A stretch of DNA of 5,166 nucleotides from Candidatus Peregrinibacteria bacterium. Lineage in GTDB: Bacteria > Patescibacteriota > Gracilibacteria > UBA1369 > UBA12463. The notes beneath the pieces were generated by a model. The model ran no database searches and was not told the DNA's origin. It was given only the letters and a program-made list of their open reading frames with translations. Positions 1 to 4,830 of the stretch are shown in pieces (position 1 is the first letter of the stretch; the number at the start of each line of letters is the position of its first letter). Where the stretch lies: NCBI GenBank assembly GCA_016215735.1, contig JACRIA010000088.1, forward strand, positions 1 through 5,166, given 5' to 3'. The position numbers and the translations under genes are program-made.

Positions 1-1401
1 GAAGCTATTGAAAAAATCAACACCAGTATTTTACCCGGAGATTTCAGCGCTAAAATCACAAAACTGACAGAACAAATCGCGTCTATGCGCGCTCTTATGC
101 CGCCAACGCCGACGTTTATCAAAGGCCTTAGCGCTCTTCTTGGCGCAGACAAAAAACACACAGCGCTGATTCTTCTGCAAAACGATTCAGAATCCAGGCC
201 AACAGGAGGATTTATCGGAAGCGTGCTTTTCGCGGAAGTACAAAATAGCCGCATGAGCCTCACTTTTCAGGATGTTTACGATATTGATAGAGGATTTGAG
301 GGAAACGTTGAACCGCCCGAAGAAATAAAAAATCTTACAGATAAATGGTTTTTTCGTGATTCGAATTATTCGCCGGATTTTCCGACTTCAGCCCGAAAAG
401 CGATCTGGTTTTATGAACAGGAAAAACATATAAAAGTTGATACAGTAATCGCGATAAATCAAAGTTTGCTCCAGAAATTGCTTGAAATTACAGGTCCGAT
501 TTCAGTAGAGGGACTGGCTAAACCTCTCGATAAAAATAATTATCAGACAATTATTTCTTATATTGTTGAATCAAAACTCACAGTCCCGTATCAGCCAAAA
601 AAAGTTCTCAAAGATTTTATTGAAGTTTTTCAGAAGCAATTTTATTCAGTTAAAAAGCCAGCAAAAATCGCAAACGTATTTTTAAAAGAAATATCTGCTG
701 CAAACATTCTCGGCTACTCTGATATCGCGGAAGTCGAAAATCTATTCAAATTCATTGGAATGGACGGCGCCATGATCGCAACCTCGCAAAACGAAGATTA
801 TTTAAACGTAATCGCGACATCAATCAACGGCAATAAAACAGATTCATTCATAGATCAGGAAATTTCTCACACGACTTATGTTTATTCAAACAGCGAACTC
901 ATTAATGAAGTTTCGATTTCACGCCATCACAATTATTCAAGAGCAGACGAAGCTAAAATAAAAAGCATTCTCGCGGATTTTGGCTATACAGACGTTCCAG
1001 AATGGATTATGGAAATTTTTGGCAAAGCGCGAAACAAAGCAATTTTCAGGGTATATGTGCCGAAGGGTAGCGAATTTATCGCTGCAGATGGGAAAATCAA
1101 AAACATTAAAACTCTATACGACAAAGATACAGACAAAACATATTTTTCTTTTATAATGAATGTGCATCCTGGCCAGACAATCACTGCAAATTTACGCTAT
1201 AAACTTCCGTTTAAGCTTGATTATGCAAATCCAGCTGCGTACCGCCTTATTACACAAAGACAGCCTGGCCTTATCATTTCGAAATTCACAAAAAAAATCA
1301 TTGCAGACGGCTCGCTGGAAATACTATATTCATATCCTTCAAACGCGGAAAAAATCTCTCTCGCAGCATACAATCTTTTCGCAGCATTAATAAAAAGCTG
1401 A
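1..1401 (+). CDS. DUF4012 domain protein, 5'-truncated by window edge
   Basis: The frame is open from the first base to a TGA at 1399-1401, giving 466 visible residues. The Met at base 85 is internal, because the reading continues upstream with a helical, charged stretch. The diagnostic DUF4012 signatures are present: RPTGGF (visible residues 66-71) preceded by a hydrophobic strand ending in LLQND, then RDSNYSPDFP (119-128), then a VDTVIAIN strand near 165-172. The last ~170 residues look like the family's C-terminal beta-rich region (VYVPKGSEF, then HPGQTITANLRYKLPF). DUF4012 proteins are common in Patescibacteria and some Gram-positive bacteria. They usually carry an N-terminal membrane anchor, which would lie outside this window. 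The N.SPDFP motif resembles LytR-CpsA-Psr proteins, so an extracytoplasmic cell-envelope or glycopolymer role is an inference, not proven. The gene converges on the PAS-GAF gene, with 51 bp between stop codons. Confidence 0.9.
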   Translation, partial: EAIEKINTSILPGDFSAKITKLTEQIASMRALMPPTPTFIKGLSALLGADKKHTALILLQNDSESRPTGGFIGSVLFAEVQNSRMSLTFQDVYDIDRGFEGNVEPPEEIKNLTDKWFFRDSNYSPDFPTSARKAIWFYEQEKHIKVDTVIAINQSLLQKLLEITGPISVEGLAKPLDKNNYQTIISYIVESKLTVPYQPKKVLKDFIEVFQKQFYSVKKPAKIANVFLKEISAANILGYSDIAEVENLFKFIGMDGAMIATSQNEDYLNVIATSINGNKTDSFIDQEISHTTYVYSNSELINEVSISRHHNYSRADEAKIKSILADFGYTDVPEWIMEIFGKARNKAIFRVYVPKGSEFIAADGKIKNIKTLYDKDTDKTYFSFIMNVHPGQTITANLRYKLPFKLDYANPAAYRLITQRQPGLIISKFTKKIIADGSLEILYSYPSNAEKISLAAYNLFAALIKS

Positions 1402-1429
1402 AAAGCTGTCTCAAGCGCAGAGTCGAAGT

Positions 1430-1452
1430 CGCGGCAAAACTTGCGGCCCGCG
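1430..1452. terminator. GC-rich hairpin between convergent genes (weak terminator candidate)
   Basis: CGCGG at 1430-1434 can pair with CCGCG at 1448-1452 around a 13-nt loop, and within this region GCAA (1434-1437) can pair with TTGC (1441-1444) as an alternative. It lies between the two convergent stop codons (1401 and 1453), where a bidirectional terminator would be expected. Neither strand has a T-tract after the stem, so it is not a classical intrinsic terminator. Confidence 0.25.
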
Positions 1453-2433
1453 CTAAGAATTAAGCTCTATCGCAATAGCTGACTGCTTTAAAAACACAGT
1501 CAAGAAATCCTGGTCCAGAAGCTCGAGATTTTCTTTGTTTTTAAAATAAATAGAAACATAACCGATCAATTTCGTTTTCAAATCAATGGGCGCTATAACA
1601 AGAGAGGTAAAATTATTTTTTCTCGCAAGTTCGCGCGAAGAATAAGAAGCTTCTTTTTGGATATCATCAACGCGCAGAATTCCGCCTGATTTTAAGGCTT
1701 TTTCAATCAAACTTCCTTTATATTCAATTGGTTTTTTATTGTACCATTCCGGACTCACGCCCGAAGCGTATTCTATGAAAAATTTACCCTTCCATTTACG
1801 TTTGTATAACCTTAAAACGCACGCATCCGCTTTTGTGAATGACATAATTGATGAAACAATAAAGCTGAAAATTTCCGCTTTCGGAACATCAATCGTCGCA
1901 AACATTATAAGATCATTGAGATACTCAAGCTTTCTTTTTATGGCGCCAACTTCTTTGTATGATTTTTGGACAAGATGAAAATATTTTTCCGACTCAACCT
2001 TAAATTTCTTTTCCAGATTTCCGATTTTGCTTAAATCCGACATCGTGACAATGCGGCAGCCATTATCAAGAAGCGTCGCGCCGACCAAAACCGTCATGGT
2101 TTTTCCGTTTCTTGAAATAATTTCAACCTGCTCTTCGGGACTTTCGCCAGCCGCGCCTTTATCAGTTTCTTTTATATAAACTTTCTTATTTCCCGCATCC
2201 ATAAAATCAAAAACGCTTCTGCCGGCGCAATCTTTTTGGGGGAGCGCGACCAATTTCGCGAAAGACGGATTGGCGTAGACAACGTTGTGATTTTTATCTT
2301 CGACAATAACAGCTTCACTCATTCCATCTATAAGAGATTTGTATTTTTCACATTCACCCGCGCTCGAAAAATACTCGTCGAATTGAGTTAGAATTTTTTC
2401 GGGGGTTCCCTCTTTTATTTGCCCCTTAATCAT
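1453..2433 (-). CDS. PAS-GAF sensory protein without output domain
   Basis: This 326-aa soluble protein has no signal peptide or membrane segment. Residues ~29-135 form a PAS domain: GMSEAVIVEDKNHNVVYANPSF matches the PAS core, followed by the EEQVEIISRNGKTMTV strands and a closing MSDLSKI linker. Residues ~137-172 are charged and helical (probable coiled coil). Residues ~173-324 resemble a GAF domain, with GSLIEKALKSG, LRVDDI, SLVIAPI and LIGYVSIYF in the typical order. The chain ends at the last GAF helix, so no histidine kinase, GGDEF, phosphatase or DNA-binding domain is present. A ligand- or redox-sensing role through protein-protein contact is inferred; the ligand cannot be told. The start at 2433 is preferred because a TATAAT box lies 21 nt upstream. 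There is no Shine-Dalgarno sequence. The gene is separated from the Nif3-like gene by 162 bp and appears to be its own transcription unit. Confidence 0.85.
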   Translation of the reverse strand: MIKGQIKEGTPEKILTQFDEYFSSAGECEKYKSLIDGMSEAVIVEDKNHNVVYANPSFAKLVALPQKDCAGRSVFDFMDAGNKKVYIKETDKGAAGESPEEQVEIISRNGKTMTVLVGATLLDNGCRIVTMSDLSKIGNLEKKFKVESEKYFHLVQKSYKEVGAIKRKLEYLNDLIMFATIDVPKAEIFSFIVSSIMSFTKADACVLRLYKRKWKGKFFIEYASGVSPEWYNKKPIEYKGSLIEKALKSGGILRVDDIQKEASYSSRELARKNNFTSLVIAPIDLKTKLIGYVSIYFKNKENLELLDQDFLTVFLKQSAIAIELNS

Positions 2434-2454
2434 AGGTAAATTTTCTAGGATTCA

Positions 2455-2482
2455 ATTATACTGCTGTTAAATAAAAAGGCAA
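2455..2482 (-). promoter_or_regulatory. Promoter of the PAS-GAF gene
   Basis: On the minus strand TTGCCT (2482-2477) and a perfect TATAAT (2460-2455) are separated by 16 bp. Transcription would begin near 2448, leaving a leader of only about 14 nt before the ATG at 2433. Confidence 0.6.
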
Positions 2483-2503
2483 GCCAAAGCCAAAAATAGT
2501 TTA

Positions 2504-2590
2504 CCGCCGCCAAAATGGAGCAGCCGCAAAGCCGCGCCGCCGCAAAACCGCGCAACCGCCAAAAACCGCGTAGCGCGCCTAACCGTTTTG
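2504..2590. repeat. Degenerate GC-rich CCGC-A(n) repeat tract
   Basis: This forms most of the 162-bp gap between the Nif3-like and PAS-GAF genes. The plus strand repeats irregular units of CCGC or CCGCC followed by two to five A's (for example at 2523-2530, 2541-2547, 2548-2555 and 2556-2565). The minus strand is therefore a run of GG/CGG blocks separated by T-tracts. Units vary in length, so this is not a clean tandem array, and no coding frame is evident. It could be a degenerate repeat, a G-rich RNA or DNA structure, or simply CPR-type spacer DNA. Confidence 0.5.
2561..2577 (-). terminator. Weak intrinsic terminator after the Nif3-like gene
   Basis: Reading the minus strand, CGCG (2577-2574), a CTA loop and CGCG (2570-2567) make a 4-bp all-GC stem followed by GTTTTT. 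It begins 18 nt after the Nif3-like stop codon. The stem is short, so the call rests mostly on position and the T-tract. Confidence 0.35.
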
Positions 2591-2595
2591 CAGTC

Positions 2596-2928
2596 CTAAA
2601 TCTGGCCTTGATTTAACAGCGGATAAATATCAACAGCAGGTTCTTCATATGGATGAGATTTTTTAATCGCAGCCATCGCCGCGTCAGTGTTTTCAGCAGG
2701 GCAAATTGTTTCAATGCGTTCTTCTTCAACTGATTCAATCTGGCCAGCTTTGCCTATGAAAGGGTTCGCGCCGGTAAGTCCGCGAAATCTGCCAGTGCCT
2801 TTGCTCGAAAATGAACAATAATCATAATTTCCAATATGACCGCAGCCAGCTTGTGCCAAAGCTTCGCGCACTTTATCTGCGTGAGTAGTCGGCGTAAATA
2901 CAATGATTTTTGCGAACTTAAAATCCAT
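2596..2928 (-). CDS. Stand-alone Nif3/CutA-like small protein (COG3323 type)
   Basis: This 110-aa protein matches, from memory, the short proteins that correspond to the PII/CutA-like inserted domain of Nif3 (YqfO) proteins. Visible hallmarks are an initial IIVFTP strand, KVREALAQAGCGHIGNYDYCSF (residues ~19-40), the GTGRFR..GANPFIG loop (~44-58), a VEEERIETICP strand (~67-77) and the highly characteristic HPYEEPAVDIYPL (~91-103). Its length is that of the stand-alone family. The dinuclear-metal Nif3 halves are absent, so metal-dependent hydrolase activity is not expected, and the family's biological role is unsettled. The start codon overlaps the last 11 bp of the upstream 84-aa ORF, which suggests translational coupling. 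AGAAG touches the ATG directly, so there is no properly spaced Shine-Dalgarno sequence. Confidence 0.88.
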   Translation of the reverse strand: MDFKFAKIIVFTPTTHADKVREALAQAGCGHIGNYDYCSFSSKGTGRFRGLTGANPFIGKAGQIESVEEERIETICPAENTDAAMAAIKKSHPYEEPAVDIYPLLNQGQI

Positions 2929-3172
2929 CTTCTAAAATATTTTCTGTTTGAACTCCATGAATTATATTTAAACTAGCTGTTTTTGTAGCCATTCTTAATG
3001 TTCTTAACGAAGCATCAGAAGTAACTTCTGTGATTTTTCGATCGATAGCATCAACCCATAAGGTTTTCTTTCCCCATTTATATAAGATATCCGATAAATT
3101 ATCTATTCTTGGATCATCACAGTCAGTGTCTACAATTAACGATGTTCGAGTTTTTGCAAGAGAGTTTAACAT
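2918..3172 (-). CDS. Hypothetical 84-aa protein
   Basis: I do not recognise a family. The product is soluble and moderately charged, with an acidic DTDCDDPRIDN segment near residues 15-25 and WGKKTLWVDAIDRK near 33-46. No membrane segment or metal-binding pattern is visible. The case for a real gene is its position: it starts 22 nt after tRNA-Thr(TGT), runs on the same strand, and overlaps the Nif3-like start by 11 bp. Against it, there is no Shine-Dalgarno sequence or promoter, and codon use differs from its neighbours. Leu is almost all TTA, Arg is AGA or CGA, and there are no GCG codons, whereas the Nif3-like and PAS genes use GCG and CGC freely. It could be a recently acquired gene, a remnant of a longer one, or a chance ORF. 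Confidence 0.5.
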   Translation of the reverse strand: MLNSLAKTRTSLIVDTDCDDPRIDNLSDILYKWGKKTLWVDAIDRKITEVTSDASLRTLRMATKTASLNIIHGVQTENILEDGF

Positions 3173-3194
3173 AAAGCAGATTTGTTATATATCG

Positions 3195-3270
3195 TGGAGC
3201 CGCCCGCCGGAATCGAACCGGCGACCCACTGTTTACAAAACAGTTGCTCTACCTACTGAGCTAGGGCGGC
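3195..3270 (-). tRNA. tRNA-Thr (anticodon TGT)
   Basis: A complete 76-nt cloverleaf can be folded by eye. Acceptor stem GCCGCCC pairs with GGGCGGC, the D stem is GCTC/GAGC, the anticodon stem is ACTGT/ACAGT around loop TTTGTAA, the variable loop has 5 nt, and the T arm is GCCGG-TTCGATT-CCGGC. The loop puts TGT at positions 34-36, which reads ACA threonine codons. CCA is encoded. The discriminator base is T (U73). The 5' end is only 1 bp from the stop codon of the TIGR04076 gene. No T-tract or hairpin follows the 3' end before the 84-aa ORF. Confidence 0.97.
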
Positions 3271-3271
3271 G

Positions 3272-3547
3272 TTATTTTTCAATATTATCCAATCTTTCAA
3301 TTTTAAACACAACTGTATTATGCGGATCCGGGCAAGACACATAAGCTGTTTCCGAATTCGGTTCCCAAGGGAATTTCGCGCCGTAACGCATGGCTGAAAT
3401 AAACGGGAACATCGCGTTGTGCGCCCACGCGCAAAAATCTATTTTATCTTCGCTGTACATAAGCGTGTCGCCAACCTTAAGCCCTTTTTCGCATTTTCCT
3501 CCGCCTCTTACTTCTACAACGGTAATTTTTAAATTATATTTCGCCAT
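3272..3547 (-). CDS. TIGR04076 family small protein
   Basis: The protein has 91 aa. Recognisable TIGR04076-type features, in order, are a KITVVEVRG strand (residues ~7-15), Cys19, KVGDTL (~24-29), FCAWAHNAMFPFISAMRYGAKFPW (~38-61; Cys39) and VSCPDPHNTVVFKIER (~70-85; Cys72). The function of this family is unknown; the three cysteines leave metal or thiol chemistry possible. The frame is open to an ATG at 3652, but that would overlap the upstream gene by 77 bp and add 35 residues with no family resemblance. I chose 3547 because the conserved domain begins there and an extended -10 box lies 7 nt upstream. It follows the Cys-rich gene by 28 bp, and its stop codon lies 1 bp from tRNA-Thr(TGT). 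Confidence 0.85.
   Translation of the reverse strand: MAKYNLKITVVEVRGGGKCEKGLKVGDTLMYSEDKIDFCAWAHNAMFPFISAMRYGAKFPWEPNSETAYVSCPDPHNTVVFKIERLDNIEK
3284..3312 (-). promoter_or_regulatory. Promoter of tRNA-Thr(TGT), inside the TIGR04076 gene end
   Basis: On the minus strand TTGTGT (3312-3307) and GATAAT (3289-3284) are separated by 17 bp, predicting a start near 3277, about 7 nt before the mature tRNA. The whole element lies within the last codons of the TIGR04076 gene, so coding and promoter functions share sequence. Read-through from upstream could also supply the tRNA. Confidence 0.5.
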
Positions 3548-3554
3548 CAACGCT

Positions 3555-3563
3555 ATTATACCA
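3555..3563 (-). promoter_or_regulatory. Extended -10 promoter of the TIGR04076 gene
   Basis: The minus strand reads TGGTATAAT (3563-3555), a perfect extended -10 (TGnTATAAT). No convincing -35 is present, which is usual for extended -10 promoters. The hexamer ends 7 nt before the ATG at 3547, so the predicted transcript starts at or within a base or so of the start codon. It sits in the 28-bp gap after the Cys-rich gene. Confidence 0.55.
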
Positions 3564-3575
3564 AATATCGTTCTT

Positions 3576-4781
3576 CTATCGCGGGAAATAATCATTTGCG
3601 CAGCTTTCCTCGTATGTGAACGGCGACAAAGATTTATCAAAAAAATTCCCATATTCCCCCGTTTCTTTCATGTGGTTGATTATTTTCGCTTCAAGTTTCT
3701 CATACTCTTCTTTCGAATATTTTTTATTGAAAATGCAATACTCCTGATTTTTCAGCGAAATACATCCAAACAAATATTTCGAATTCGCGCAGAATTCGGA
3801 ATATTGAACAAACTTGCAGTCTCCGCACGTATTACTAAACCAAACCTGATAATTGCGCCAATAACCTATGCTGTTGTAGCAGAGTTCCGCGAATTCCATG
3901 TAATTCAAGTCTTGGCAGTCTTTTGCGTGCATAACCTGCGCCGCATAGGCGCAGTCTTCGCATTCCTCGCAATTGAAAGATTCAACCGTATTTTTGCAGT
4001 GGAACAAATAATTGCCGGTTGCATTTTCATTATGCGTGCCAACCATAAATTGCCGCGGAACTTTGCATTTTATATCCTCCCATTGTTCAAATAATTTTTG
4101 AGACGGATTTTTTAGATTCAATTCAATCAATTTTTTCTCATATTCCTCTTTTGAGTATTTTTTATTAAAAATATGATATTCCGCGTTCCGCAAACCAACG
4201 CAAAAAACACAGTCATGCGACGTTTTTACATCATAACAATATGATAAATCTCGGCTGTTCTGGCAGTCAGTGCAAAAATCGCAGTTATAAAGTTTTTCAC
4301 TATCCACACATTCGTAACAAAGCTCGCTGTGGCGCAAAAGCGTGCTATCAACGCAATCTTTGCAATAATACGGAGAGCCGTAATAACAGTCCTCTGCGAA
4401 AATCGTGCCATTTACCAAATAGCAGTTTTTCACGTCGACAACATAATTTGTATATTCGGAATTAACAACATTCACGATTATCAAATTCATTTTTGGCACA
4501 TATTTCTGGAGCTCGCGAAAATTTTCAGTAAAAGTTTTTGTAAAATCAAAGTCCCGGCCGTAAATCAAGGGATTCCAATTATCGCTCCACCATGCATCTC
4601 GGTGATATACAGGGAAAGGCGCATCCACAGGATACATACTGATAATGTCGCGGCCAGTAAGGCTACACTTTCTTTTGTGCAAATGCCGCTCGTTTCTGAA
4701 CATCAGCCGCAATTTTTGGCGCTCGAGAGGATCAACCAATTTCGGTGCCGGCAAGTTGAATTTTTCATGAAAAAGTTGCAT
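3576..4781 (-). CDS. Cys-rich CPR protein (often mislabelled CaiB/BaiF), lacking terminal zinc-ribbon parts
   Basis: This 401-aa soluble protein has 26 cysteines. From memory it belongs to a large Patescibacteria family, usually about 550-600 aa, annotated as zinc-ribbon or 'CaiB/BaiF'. It has no acyl-CoA transferase features, so that name should not be used. Visible family blocks are FRNERHLHKRKCSLTGRDIISMY (28-50), WWSDNWNPLIYGRDFDF (64-80), VNSEYTNYVVDVKNCY (106-121), and two Cys-rich arms (120-194 and 262-349). Each arm ends in a block closing with FNKKYSKEEYEK (205-216 and 351-362). Many Cys are 12 residues apart. Most relatives have a CxxC before the first block, a CPxCR in it, and a C-terminal zinc ribbon after the YFP motif. 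Here the first is absent, the second is replaced by VDPLE, and the chain stops at YFPR. The role is unknown; metal binding is inferred. A -10-like TATAAA lies 5 nt before the ATG. Confidence 0.85.
   Translation of the reverse strand: MQLFHEKFNLPAPKLVDPLERQKLRLMFRNERHLHKRKCSLTGRDIISMYPVDAPFPVYHRDAWWSDNWNPLIYGRDFDFTKTFTENFRELQKYVPKMNLIIVNVVNSEYTNYVVDVKNCYLVNGTIFAEDCYYGSPYYCKDCVDSTLLRHSELCYECVDSEKLYNCDFCTDCQNSRDLSYCYDVKTSHDCVFCVGLRNAEYHIFNKKYSKEEYEKKLIELNLKNPSQKLFEQWEDIKCKVPRQFMVGTHNENATGNYLFHCKNTVESFNCEECEDCAYAAQVMHAKDCQDLNYMEFAELCYNSIGYWRNYQVWFSNTCGDCKFVQYSEFCANSKYLFGCISLKNQEYCIFNKKYSKEEYEKLEAKIINHMKETGEYGNFFDKSLSPFTYEESCANDYFPR
3696..3731 (-). repeat. Internal coding repeat, copy 2
   Basis: This segment encodes FNKKYSKEEYEK (residues 351-362 of the Cys-rich protein). 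It matches copy 1 at 31 of 36 bases, and all five differences are synonymous. The two copies lie 438 bp apart and in the same frame. Confidence 0.9.
4134..4169 (-). repeat. Internal coding repeat, copy 1
   Basis: This segment encodes FNKKYSKEEYEK (residues 205-216), identical in protein to copy 2. The similarity extends upstream in the protein, from residue 193 against 339 (GLRNAEYHIFN versus SLKNQEYCIFN), so each copy closes one Cys-rich arm. Confidence 0.9.
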
Positions 4782-4786
4782 AACAT

Positions 4787-4792
4787 TTTATA
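4787..4792 (-). promoter_or_regulatory. -10-like box of the Cys-rich gene
   Basis: TATAAA on the minus strand (4792-4787) ends 5 nt before the ATG at 4781. No good -35 is visible; the best match is CTGTCC with 18-bp spacing, which is weak. If used, the mRNA would be essentially leaderless. Read-through from tRNA-Thr(CGT) is an alternative. Confidence 0.4.
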
Positions 4793-4801
4793 ATTTTGCC
4801 G

Positions 4802-4829
4802 CCCAAAATGGGACAGTGTTCGCACACCG
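4802..4829 (-). other. Tandem hairpins in the trailer of tRNA-Thr(CGT)
   Basis: One nucleotide after the CCA end, the minus strand forms CGGTGT (4829-4824), a GCGA loop and ACACTG (4819-4814). This is a 6-bp stem with one G-U pair, closed by a GNRA tetraloop. It is followed by CCCA-TTT-TGGG (4812-4802). No T-tract follows, so this may be a processing signal or a non-classical terminator rather than an intrinsic terminator. Confidence 0.45.
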
Positions 4830-4830
4830 C

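Noticed and set aside
984..1390. Short frames overlapping the DUF4012 gene on both strands
   Set aside because: The DUF4012 frame is conserved through this region, and the alternatives have no recognisable features.
1739..1978. Plus-strand 79-codon frame
   Set aside because: It is antisense to the GAF region of the PAS-GAF gene and shows nothing of its own.
3030..3344. Plus-strand 104-codon frame with an SRPPESNRRPT segment
   Set aside because: It is the antisense of tRNA-Thr(TGT) and the adjoining minus-strand gene; that peptide is a known artefact of translating a tRNA gene backwards.
3548..3652. Longer start for the TIGR04076 gene at 3652
   Set aside because: It would overlap the Cys-rich gene by 77 bp and pass through a perfect extended -10; family similarity begins only at the Met encoded at 3547.
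3390..4094. Plus-strand 234-codon hydrophobic frame
   Set aside because: It lies entirely antisense to the conserved Cys-rich and TIGR04076 genes and has no family resemblance, promoter or ribosome site.
3576..4781. CaiB/BaiF CoA-transferase function for the Cys-rich protein
   Set aside because: The label is common in databases for this family, but none of the acyl-CoA transferase fold motifs are present, and the sequence is dominated by Cys repeats.
4329..4793. Plus-strand 154-codon frame, and shorter frames at 4226-4465
   Set aside because: They are shadows of the Cys-rich gene, whose protein shows clear repeated motifs in its own frame.
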